A DNA stretch of 5,080 nucleotides, taken from positions 1-5,080 of the forward strand of contig JAKOSS010000904.1 in the NCBI GenBank assembly GCA_029777145.1, in the 5' to 3' direction. Positions 1-5,080 of the stretch are shown here, piece by piece; within the stretch, counting starts at the first letter, position 1; every line of letters starts with the position of its first letter. Position numbers and translations under genes: made by a program. This DNA is from Acidobacteriota bacterium. Lineage in GTDB: Bacteria; Acidobacteriota; Blastocatellia; Pyrinomonadales; Pyrinomonadaceae. The notes beneath the pieces are model-generated. The model saw only the letters and a program-made list of their open reading frames with translations. It had not been told where the DNA came from and did not search any database.

Positions 1-190
1 CGAGATCTGCCAGTCGTGCTGGAAGGAATGGCTGCAGAAGCAGAACCAGCTGATCAATCATTTCGGACTCGACGTCTCAAGTCCCGACACGCACGACTTT
101 CTTTTCGACAATCTCAAGATCTTTCTCTTCAACGAAGGCGTGAACATCGCCGAGATCGATACGTCGAAGGAAGGCAAGATCGAATGGTGA
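1..190 (+). CDS. Fe(2+)-trafficking protein (YggX family), 3' end only
   Basis: This is the C-terminal part (62 complete codons, reading from base 2 to the TGA at 188-190) of a small protein whose start lies before the window. The visible protein begins EICQSCWKEWLQKQNQLIN and continues through HDFLFDNLKIFLFNEG. This matches the YggX/Fe(2+)-trafficking layout: an aromatic W..W segment, then Q..LIN, then a hydrophobic L..FLF helix near the end. The family (about 90 residues in enterobacteria) is cytoplasmic and is linked to iron handling and protection of Fe-S proteins against oxidants. Its exact biochemical role is debated. The cysteine in CQSCW is visible, but the usual N-terminal region is off the edge. 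The gene converges on the cyclase gene, and a large hairpin repeat begins four bases after its stop. The assignment comes from motif memory, not a database search. Confidence 0.78.
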   Translation, partial: EICQSCWKEWLQKQNQLINHFGLDVSSPDTHDFLFDNLKIFLFNEGVNIAEIDTSKEGKIEW

Positions 191-193
191 TCC

Positions 194-310
194 GATTTTG
201 GATTTTGGATTTTGGATTTTGGATTGGTTAGACGCAGATCCGCGTCGCAGGCTCGCGACGTCTAAATCGCAAATCCAAATTCTAAAATCTAAAATCCAAA
301 ATCGAAAATT
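194..310. repeat. AT-rich heptamer inverted repeat (large hairpin between convergent genes)
   Basis: The left arm (194-227) is four perfect GATTTTG heptamers followed by GATTGG. The right arm (270-310) is a series of degenerate reverse-complement heptamers such as TAAAATC, CAAAATC and GAAAATT. Aligning 194-227 against 270-303 gives 30 of 34 Watson-Crick pairs. Two of the four remaining positions become G-U wobbles in a plus-strand transcript. The stem continues inward with TTAGACG (228-234) pairing to CGTCTAA (259-265), with a 4-base bulge at 266-269. A competing GC-rich inner hairpin pairs CGTCGC (243-248) with GCGACG (255-260). Similar AATCCAAAATCC-type repeats are, from memory, scattered through some acidobacterial, planctomycete and cyanobacterial genomes. 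No transposase is present, so it is probably a non-autonomous or REP-like element. It may end or protect the upstream mRNA, but no U-run follows the stem, so a classical terminator role is unproven. Confidence 0.85.
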
Positions 311-1092
311 GTGGGGTTTGACGGCGCGGCGTCGGCCGAGAACGGCGCGATCTGAAGATTCAGCAAATAGATCCCGTCTTTGATCTCATTCGGTACATAG
401 ATCAATTCCGTGACCGTGGCGTTAACCCTCGCCGAATCGGTTGTTTTCCTCGATCCCTTGCCCACCTTCCAGAAAATCCTGTGGTTAGCCAGCTTTCCTT
501 CGTCGTAGATCCGGTCGATCGAAGGCAGATCGACGAGCAAATGCGAATACCCTTTATTGACGATGAATTCCATTGCTTCGGTCGAGAAGAACGGCGGAAT
601 CGCGTCGGCGTACGCGCGTGAGAGCTTCGATTCGTCGTTCGGCAGCGTACGGATGATCATAGATTTGATCTCCGAAATAGCTGATAACTGACCGTTTATG
701 GCGGAGAGCGACGATTCGAGCGATCTCTTGGTTATCAAGCGATCATCGGGATCGAGTTCAACAACATACGAATCTTCCGACTCTTCGGCTCTTTCGGGTC
801 GGATCGAGACCAGAACCGCGATCGACAGCGGATCGCGAAGGCAATCGATGATCGAAATTCGCTCATCGGTGATATGCCCGACGCACTCAGTGTGCGTGCC
901 GTTGCAATGCGGGATCATCGTGATCTGTTCGAAATTGCAGCTTCCGCCGCGGCGCGTGTCGCCGACCAGCGTTCCCGCCTCGCACGCGCGCGCCGACGCA
1001 CGCTCGACGCCGAACGCGTTCGGCTGATCACCGTCGAAGCGCATCGGGATCGCGATCGATCGCGGGTTGCCAAGATCTTCCAAACTGATCAT
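289..1092 (-). CDS. Cyclase-family metal hydrolase, probable kynurenine formamidase
   Basis: The product is 267 residues and belongs to the cyclase/KynB-type hydrolases (Pfam Cyclase). Members bind a divalent metal and open amide or lactone bonds; KynB turns N-formylkynurenine into kynurenine plus formate. Visible signatures are HCNGTHTECVGH (62-73), the family metal motif; DLPSIDR (188-194) with H204, matching the conserved D.PS.D...H block; and E229 in TELIYVPNEIKDG, in the place of the catalytic Glu. KynB has H-x-x-x-H-x-D, whereas this protein has one extra residue between the histidines and Glu instead of Asp, a pattern I associate with the longer Bacteroidetes-type relatives. No signal peptide is seen, so it is cytoplasmic. 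The ATG follows the kmo stop by one base, implying translational coupling. Two oddities are a repeat-like stretch near residues 130-141 and a C-terminus (I262-F267 plus stop) encoded by the heptamer repeat. Family membership is firm. The substrate is inferred from the kmo neighbour. Confidence 0.88.
   Translation of the reverse strand: MISLEDLGNPRSIAIPMRFDGDQPNAFGVERASARACEAGTLVGDTRRGGSCNFEQITMIPHCNGTHTECVGHITDERISIIDCLRDPLSIAVLVSIRPERAEESEDSYVVELDPDDRLITKRSLESSLSAINGQLSAISEIKSMIIRTLPNDESKLSRAYADAIPPFFSTEAMEFIVNKGYSHLLVDLPSIDRIYDEGKLANHRIFWKVGKGSRKTTDSARVNATVTELIYVPNEIKDGIYLLNLQIAPFSADAAPSNPTIFDFGF
677..691. repeat. Possible fragment of a dispersed short repeat inside the cyclase gene
   Basis: The plus strand reads ATAGCTGATAACTGA here. 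Read on the minus strand it encodes part of SAINGQLSAISE (cyclase residues 130-141). This resembles the tandem CTGATAACTGATAGC-type repeats that, from memory, give 'QLSAIS' peptides in many bacterial genomes. The segment is more AT-rich than the flanking gene. It falls between two conserved blocks of the cyclase, where an in-frame insertion could be tolerated. Only about one unit is visible, so chance remains a real alternative. Confidence 0.35.
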
Positions 1093-1093
1093 T

Positions 1094-2428
1094 CTATTTT
1101 CTCAGCGAGCTCAATCGATCGAAAACCGCTCGCAGATCAACACTGCCGGCGTCGTCGATCCCCGAACAAAACTCCATCAGGAATCTGTCTTGCGCGTTGC
1201 CTCGCTCCTTCGCGTCCGAATACGGAAGGTCGTCGCGGAACGTGACCATCGAATACTTCGAAAAGTAATCGAAAAACTCGTGCTCGAGCCGTGTTTCGAG
1301 CTCGCGCTTTCGCTGGAACACCGGATCGGCGACGGCGTCGCGCATCTCGTAGAAATTCTCCTCGGCCATGTCGCCGATCGCGTCCGCGTCCTTCTTTCTG
1401 ACCGAGACGAATTCCTCGAAGACGGTTTCCCAATCGGTGCCGTGCTCGCCGATGATCTCGTTCAGTATGCGGCAATCCTCGAACGAAGCATTCATGCCCT
1501 GACCGTAAAACGGCACGACGGCGTGCGCGGCATCGCCGATCAGAAGCGACTTTCCGCCGACGTTCCACGGACAGCATTTTACCGTTCCGAGATTTCCGAT
1601 CGGGTTCGCGGCGTAATCTTCAGCGAGTGTCGGCAGGTGTTCGATCGAGTCGGGAAAGTACCTCTCAAAGAACTTCATCGGTCCGTCGCCGCGATCGATC
1701 TCGTCGAAACTGTCGGCGCCGTTGTGTGCGAGAAACATCGTGACCGTGAAACTGCCGTCGAAGTTCGGCAGCGCGATCATCATGAACGAATGCCGCGCCC
1801 AGATATGCAGCGCGTTCCTTTCGATCCGGAAACCGCCGCCGTCGGCGGGCGGAATGTGGAGTTCCTTGTACCCGTGTTCGAGCCAATGAACCGAATAATC
1901 GAACCTCGGGACGTCGCGCATCATCGCGTTTCGGATCACCGATCCGGCGCCATCGGTTCCGAAAACCGTCGCTCCTTCGAGGTGCAGGCCGCTTTCCAGC
2001 CGAGCCTCGCCCGTGCGGCAATCGAACCCGACGCATCGCTCGTTGAAATGGAATCGGACTCCCGGGTATTTTTCGGCCTCGTTGATCAACGCGATATTCA
2101 GTCCCGAACGCGAGATCGAATTGATGAACTCGCCCGATCGTCCGGAATACGGCAAAAGCTTGGTTTCGCCCGCGACGGAATGGATCATTCGGCCGTACAT
2201 CGGCACCGCTTCGGCGAGCATGTATTCGCCCAGTCCGACTTCGCTGAGCGCCCGGATGCCGCGGTTCGAGAGTGCGAGATTGATCGAGCGTCCGGCGGCG
2301 ACGGTTTCATGGCGCATGTCGCCGCGCGCCTCGTAAACATCGACGCCGATGCCGCGTTTGGCAAGATAGATCGCGAGCAGAGAACCCGAAAGTCCCGCGC
2401 CGATGATTATTATCTTTTGATTTGCCAT
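1094..2428 (-). CDS. kmo: Kynurenine 3-monooxygenase
   Basis: The 444-residue product is an FAD-dependent aromatic hydroxylase that converts L-kynurenine to 3-hydroxykynurenine using NADPH and O2. Motifs in order: the FAD-binding GAGLSG (10-15) right after the start; GRSINLALSNRG (46-57), a KMO hallmark; GRMIH with R80 and LPY with Y94, equivalent to the substrate-carboxylate Arg and Tyr known in yeast, human and Pseudomonas enzymes; the GTDGAGS motif (157-163); and LIGDAAHAVVPFYGQGMNA (296-314), the GD motif with the KMO-specific extension. KYSMVTF and LPYSDAKERG (391-410) match the C-terminal substrate-lid region. Length is normal for a soluble bacterial enzyme, with no C-terminal membrane anchor. 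The ATG at 2428 is chosen because the Rossmann motif begins at once. No strong Shine-Dalgarno sequence precedes it. It is the first gene of a two-gene unit with the cyclase and diverges from the CapA-like gene, sharing the 115-bp intergenic region. Confidence 0.96.
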   Translation of the reverse strand: MANQKIIIIGAGLSGSLLAIYLAKRGIGVDVYEARGDMRHETVAAGRSINLALSNRGIRALSEVGLGEYMLAEAVPMYGRMIHSVAGETKLLPYSGRSGEFINSISRSGLNIALINEAEKYPGVRFHFNERCVGFDCRTGEARLESGLHLEGATVFGTDGAGSVIRNAMMRDVPRFDYSVHWLEHGYKELHIPPADGGGFRIERNALHIWARHSFMMIALPNFDGSFTVTMFLAHNGADSFDEIDRGDGPMKFFERYFPDSIEHLPTLAEDYAANPIGNLGTVKCCPWNVGGKSLLIGDAAHAVVPFYGQGMNASFEDCRILNEIIGEHGTDWETVFEEFVSVRKKDADAIGDMAEENFYEMRDAVADPVFQRKRELETRLEHEFFDYFSKYSMVTFRDDLPYSDAKERGNAQDRFLMEFCSGIDDAGSVDLRAVFDRLSSLRK

Positions 2429-2467
2429 AGTTTACGTTCAGAATAACCGCATCGCCGAAAAAATTCA

Positions 2468-2493
2468 CTGTCCGGAAGAACGGTCTGTCCGGA
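2468..2493. promoter_or_regulatory. Direct repeat CTGTCCGGA x2, possible operator
   Basis: CTGTCCGGA occurs at 2468-2476 and again at 2485-2493, so the starts are 17 bp apart. Each copy contains the self-complementary TCCGGA. Two identical 9-mers in a 115-bp divergent promoter region could be paired binding sites for a regulator, but no regulator gene is in view. Function is inferred only from position and repetition. Confidence 0.3.
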
Positions 2494-2500
2494 TTTGTTT

Positions 2501-2512
2501 TTCGGGCCCGAA
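2501..2512. promoter_or_regulatory. Perfect 12-bp palindrome TTCGGGCCCGAA, possible operator
   Basis: TTCGGGCCCGAA is its own reverse complement, with no loop, and does not extend further. It lies between the weak plus-strand -35 and -10 candidates, about 32 bp before the CapA-like start. That is where a repressor dimer could act. In RNA it would have no room for a loop, so a DNA-binding site is likelier than a terminator. Confidence 0.3.
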
Positions 2513-2543
2513 TCGATGAAAATCGTCGGACGAGATCCCGAAT

Positions 2544-3650
2544 ATGAAATTCCAGAACTCCAATTTCACGGTTTACGTCCTGATCACATGCGTCGCGTTC
2601 GCGATCGGTTGCGGTCGTCAGACAGAGGCGTTGACGGATGCGAACCACGTAGCGCCGGTTGAGTCGCCGGCACCCAAAAAGGGCGAATCGATCACGATCG
2701 CGGCGGTTGGCGACATCATGCTTGGCACGGCGACGCGCGGCGACAAACCGCCGAACGACGGCGCGGACATGCTGAAGGATTTCGCTCCCGTACTTTCGGC
2801 CGCCGACATCACGTTCGGAAATCTCGAAGGACCGCTCGCCGACAGCGGCGTTTCCGCCAAATGCGGCGAGTCCGCGAAAAACTGTTTTGCGTTCCGAGTG
2901 CCGACCCGCTACGGAAAATATCTGAAAGAAGCAGGGTTCGACATCATGAACCTCGCCAACAATCATGCCGGCGATTTCGGTGATGCGGGCCGCGCCAGCA
3001 CGCGCCGGACCTTGGACGAACTCGGGATCAAGCACGCCGGCAGCGATCGCGAATCGTTCGCAATGGCGATCGTTGAAGCGAAAGGAATGAAGGTCGCATT
3101 CATCGGCTTCGGCCACAACAGCATCGTCCCGAACGTGAATGAGCTCGACGCAGCGAAACGATTGGTCGAAAAGGCGTCGACGCAGGCTGACATCGTGGTC
3201 GTTTCATTTCACGGCGGCGCCGAGGGAATCCCGGCGCAGCATGTGCCGAGAGGCCCCGAGGCCTTTTACGGCGAATCCCGCGGCAGTCTGCGCGATTTTG
3301 CCCGAACCGTGATCGACGCCGGAGCCGACCTCGTGATCGGCCACGGACCGCACGTTCTGCGCGGGATGGAAATTTACAAGGACCGCGTAATCGCGTATTC
3401 GATGGGGAATTTCGCGACGTACGGATTCGGGCTCGGCGGCGAACTCGGTCTCACCGGTGTTTTCGAATTCACGCTGCGGGCCGACGGAACGTTTGAGAAG
3501 GGAATTCTGCATTCGGGTCGGCAATATGGAAAAGGCGGTCCGAAGCCGGACAAGAACGGTGACGCGGCGAAAAAGGTCCGCGCGCTGTCGGTTAGCGATT
3601 TCGGTCCGGACGCTCCGAAGATCAGTGATGACGGAACGTTCACCAAGTGA
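2544..3650 (+). CDS. CapA family (PGA_cap) predicted lipoprotein
   Basis: The 368-residue product starts with a short signal sequence (hydrophobic residues 8-21) ending in AIGC, with C23 as the probable lipidated cysteine; Ala at -3 is a slightly weak lipobox. A short Pro/Lys-rich linker follows. The CapA/PGA_cap domain, a calcineurin-like metallophosphoesterase-type fold, then spans about 50-325. Its conserved blocks are GDIMLG (56-61), FGNLEGPL (91-98), NLANNHAGDFG (136-146), FHGGAE (222-227), GHGPHVLRGME (266-276) and YSMGNF (285-290). CapA of Bacillus takes part in poly-gamma-glutamate capsule synthesis or anchoring. No capB or capC is nearby, so a capsule role is not supported, and many family members act on unknown envelope substrates. 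Cysteines C107 and C114 could pair, fitting an extracytoplasmic site. The start is chosen for the signal peptide and the weak GAGA site 8 bases upstream. The stop directly abuts that of the next, convergent gene. Confidence 0.92.
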   Translation: MKFQNSNFTVYVLITCVAFAIGCGRQTEALTDANHVAPVESPAPKKGESITIAAVGDIMLGTATRGDKPPNDGADMLKDFAPVLSAADITFGNLEGPLADSGVSAKCGESAKNCFAFRVPTRYGKYLKEAGFDIMNLANNHAGDFGDAGRASTRRTLDELGIKHAGSDRESFAMAIVEAKGMKVAFIGFGHNSIVPNVNELDAAKRLVEKASTQADIVVVSFHGGAEGIPAQHVPRGPEAFYGESRGSLRDFARTVIDAGADLVIGHGPHVLRGMEIYKDRVIAYSMGNFATYGFGLGGELGLTGVFEFTLRADGTFEKGILHSGRQYGKGGPKPDKNGDAAKKVRALSVSDFGPDAPKISDDGTFTK

Positions 3651-5080
3651 TCAGCGGGCGTAGTAGCCGCGTCTCGTCCGCGCAGCCACGTCCGGGCGGT
3701 CGACGACTTCGACGCGGATCGATCGCCATTTTCCGTCGCGGTTTGCGTCTGTCGGTTGATACGCGATTCCGTATCCGGTGCTCAGATCGTCAAGAACGCG
3801 TTCGTAAACGCCGTCAAGATCTTCGAATTTCTCCGCGTAATAAAACTGTCCGCCGCTTTCCTCGGCCAGAAAATTCAAGGTGTTCCGCGCCTGCGAGTAA
3901 GCCCTTTTCGAGAGCGTGCAATTGAACGGGGAATTGATCGCGCACGGCGTTTTGTCCTCAGTATCGAGATAGATCGGAACGACCGAAACGTCCGACGCGC
4001 GGATCGATTCGACGAGCTCCGCGAAACTCGTCCGCGATCCGGCCATAAAGCCCGAAGAATAGAGAAAGACGTTGTCGACTCCGTCCGACATCATCACGAC
4101 GGCCCGGCGCCGCGCCGGATCCTTGTCGAACATTTTCTCAACCGTAAATTTAAGTGAATCCCAAACATACGAGCCGCCGACGTCGCCTACTTTGTCGAGC
4201 CGTTTTTTGAGCAACGCCCGGTCGGCGGACAGTTGCGCGATCACGTTGACGCGGTGTGTAAATGTTACGATCGCGATCCGGTCGCCGGACCTGGCGGCTT
4301 CGATGAACCTCGCGGCACTTTTCCTGATCAAGCCCTGTTTCAAGGCTGTCGAGCCGGAAAGATCGAGCAACAACACGATGTCGAACGCCTGCGCGGATTT
4401 CGAGAACGCGGCGATCGGCTGCTCGATTCCGTTCTCGAAGACCCGAAATTGCTTTTGTTCGAGGCCGCCGACATTCGTTCGGAAGTCCTTTGACAGCACA
4501 CGGACCGTCAGTTCGACGACCGATGAATCGACGCGGATCGTGTCGTCAGAATCGACCGAACTCTTCGAAAGTTCCTGCGTTTGTTCGACCAGTTTTGGGC
4601 GGCTCTTGAGTTGCGGCGGATCGACGTTGAGTTCGCGGATCGACGGCAGTTGGTAGGTGCTCTCGAGGAACTTGAGGTATTCGCCAAGCGGCGGCATCTT
4701 GTATTTCTTGCGCCATGCATCGATTTGCTCCGACGACTGGATCGGGGCCATCACGAGGAATCCGTTTTTCTCGTAAACCTGCGTTCCGAATAGTTGTTTG
4801 AGGCCGAAACGCAAGCGCAGCCGATCGAGAAACGACGCATAATCTTCGGTCAGCGGGACTTCCTGGCGGGCGATAGCGGCGGATATGACGGTGATCAATT
4901 TCGCTTGGGTCTCGAACGTCGTGAAGTTCTTCAGCACGTAAAAAAGCGCAGAGGTACCTTTTTCGCCGACCATCGAAACGGTCGGCCAACCGTTGACGCG
5001 GAATATCTCGCAAAGTCGATCCTCGCTTTTGTCCCGCTTCTGCTCGAGCGTCTTCTCAAGCGTCGTCAGGCGGTCTTCCA
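3651..5080 (-). CDS. DUF6624-like / VWFA-related acidobacterial domain fusion protein, 5' end outside window
   Basis: The minus-strand frame is open from the TGA at 3651-3653 to the window edge. The ATG at 4973 is internal, because the conserved FRVNGWPTVSMVGEKG is encoded across it. Before that lies a charged, probably helical stretch (DRLTTLEKTLEQKRDKSEDR). The N-terminal part resembles DUF6624: NGWP..S.VG, an SFLDRLRLRFGLKQLFGTQ block (4829-4785), and a PI....D..R segment. After a linker, an Ig-like block (VELTVRVLSKDF...LEQKQFRVFENG, about 4520-4420) and a von Willebrand A domain (about 4390-3780) follow the VWFA-related Acidobacterial domain layout. The metal-site (MIDAS) motif DLSGS (4364-4350) and SDG with its Asp near 4085 are intact, so metal-dependent ligand binding is plausible. 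A cysteine pair (PCAINSPFNC) suggests an oxidising, extracytoplasmic location; any signal peptide is off the edge. The function of the fusion is unknown. Confidence 0.88.
   Translation of the reverse strand, partial: EDRLTTLEKTLEQKRDKSEDRLCEIFRVNGWPTVSMVGEKGTSALFYVLKNFTTFETQAKLITVISAAIARQEVPLTEDYASFLDRLRLRFGLKQLFGTQVYEKNGFLVMAPIQSSEQIDAWRKKYKMPPLGEYLKFLESTYQLPSIRELNVDPPQLKSRPKLVEQTQELSKSSVDSDDTIRVDSSVVELTVRVLSKDFRTNVGGLEQKQFRVFENGIEQPIAAFSKSAQAFDIVLLLDLSGSTALKQGLIRKSAARFIEAARSGDRIAIVTFTHRVNVIAQLSADRALLKKRLDKVGDVGGSYVWDSLKFTVEKMFDKDPARRRAVVMMSDGVDNVFLYSSGFMAGSRTSFAELVESIRASDVSVVPIYLDTEDKTPCAINSPFNCTLSKRAYSQARNTLNFLAEESGGQFYYAEKFEDLDGVYERVLDDLSTGYGIAYQPTDANRDGKWRSIRVEVVDRPDVAARTRRGYYAR

Larger units (their letters stand above)
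2429..2543. promoter_or_regulatory. Divergent promoter region between kmo and the CapA-like gene
   Basis: This 115-bp gap must hold the start signals for both divergent genes unless they are read from further away. No strong sigma-70 promoter stands out. On the plus strand TTGTTT (2495-2500) and GAAAAT (2518-2523) are 17 bp apart, a weak match. On the minus strand TATTCT, just upstream of kmo, is a poor -10 candidate. GAGA at 2532-2535 is a plausible weak ribosome binding site 8 bases before the CapA ATG. The region also holds the palindrome and direct repeat listed separately. Confidence 0.5.

Noticed and set aside
16..231. A plus-strand frame starting at 16 and running into the heptamer repeat
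   Set aside because: It is out of frame with the clear iron-trafficking coding sequence ending at 190. Its tail (IRFWILDFGFWIG) is just the translated repeat.
243..260. GC-rich stem-loop as a classical rho-independent terminator
   Set aside because: The 6-bp stem is followed by TCTAAATC, not a T-run, and it competes with the larger surrounding hairpin. It is kept only as part of the repeat.
194..310. CRISPR array or insertion sequence end
   Set aside because: The units are 7-bp tandem words without spacers, and there is no transposase, flanking target duplication or Cas gene in view.
1067..2446. A 459-codon open frame on the plus strand fully antisense to kmo
   Set aside because: It is the mirror of the kmo frame. 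The implied protein is rich in Arg, Asp and Val without any recognisable domain, while the minus strand encodes an unmistakable KMO. Codon bias in GC-rich genes commonly leaves such antisense frames open.
2307..3116. A 269-codon minus-strand open frame spanning the kmo start, the intergenic region and the CapA N-terminal half
   Set aside because: Its translation is arginine-rich and low in recognisable structure. It overlaps two well-supported genes and would remove their shared promoter region.
2544..3650. Capsule biosynthesis operon
   Set aside because: Only a CapA-family protein is present. There is no CapB, CapC or other polymer gene next to it, and the neighbours on both sides are on the opposite strand.

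Overview
The window is chromosomal DNA of moderately high GC content and is densely coded. It most likely comes from an Acidobacteriota bacterium, of the Blastocatellia/Pyrinomonadaceae type. The strongest pointer is the minus-strand gene at the right edge, whose C-terminal half has the layout of the 'VWFA-related Acidobacterial domain' family. The AT-rich heptamer repeat near the left edge and the Bacteroidetes-like cyclase fit but do not prove this. No RNA gene, CRISPR array, transposase or phage gene was seen.

Layout from left to right. (1) 1-190, plus strand: the 3' end of a Fe(2+)-trafficking (YggX-type) protein gene. (2) 194-310: a long imperfect inverted repeat built of AT-rich heptamers (GATTTTG on one arm, its degenerate complement on the other). 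It lies between two convergent genes and supplies the stop codon of the second. (3) 289-1092, minus: a cyclase-family metal hydrolase resembling kynurenine formamidase. (4) 1094-2428, minus: kynurenine 3-monooxygenase (kmo), one base upstream of the cyclase gene and surely co-transcribed with it. (5) 2429-2543: a 115-bp divergent intergenic region with a perfect 12-bp palindrome and a 9-bp direct repeat. (6) 2544-3650, plus: a CapA-family (PGA_cap) predicted lipoprotein. (7) 3651-5080, minus, 5' end outside the window: a fusion of a DUF6624-like domain with a von Willebrand factor A domain. Its stop codon directly abuts the CapA stop.

The functional core is the kmo-cyclase pair. If the cyclase is the formamidase, the two make consecutive steps of the kynurenine pathway: N-formylkynurenine to kynurenine, then kynurenine to 3-hydroxykynurenine. 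They would serve either tryptophan breakdown or NAD synthesis through quinolinate. The other enzymes (tryptophan 2,3-dioxygenase, kynureninase, 3-hydroxyanthranilate dioxygenase) are not in the window. The CapA-like lipoprotein and the VWFA protein are probably envelope or extracytoplasmic proteins with no visible link to the kynurenine pair.

I found no clearly new multi-gene system. The observations most worth a second look are the heptamer hairpin that has become the end of a coding sequence, a small repeat-like insertion inside the same gene, and the DUF6624-VWFA fusion.
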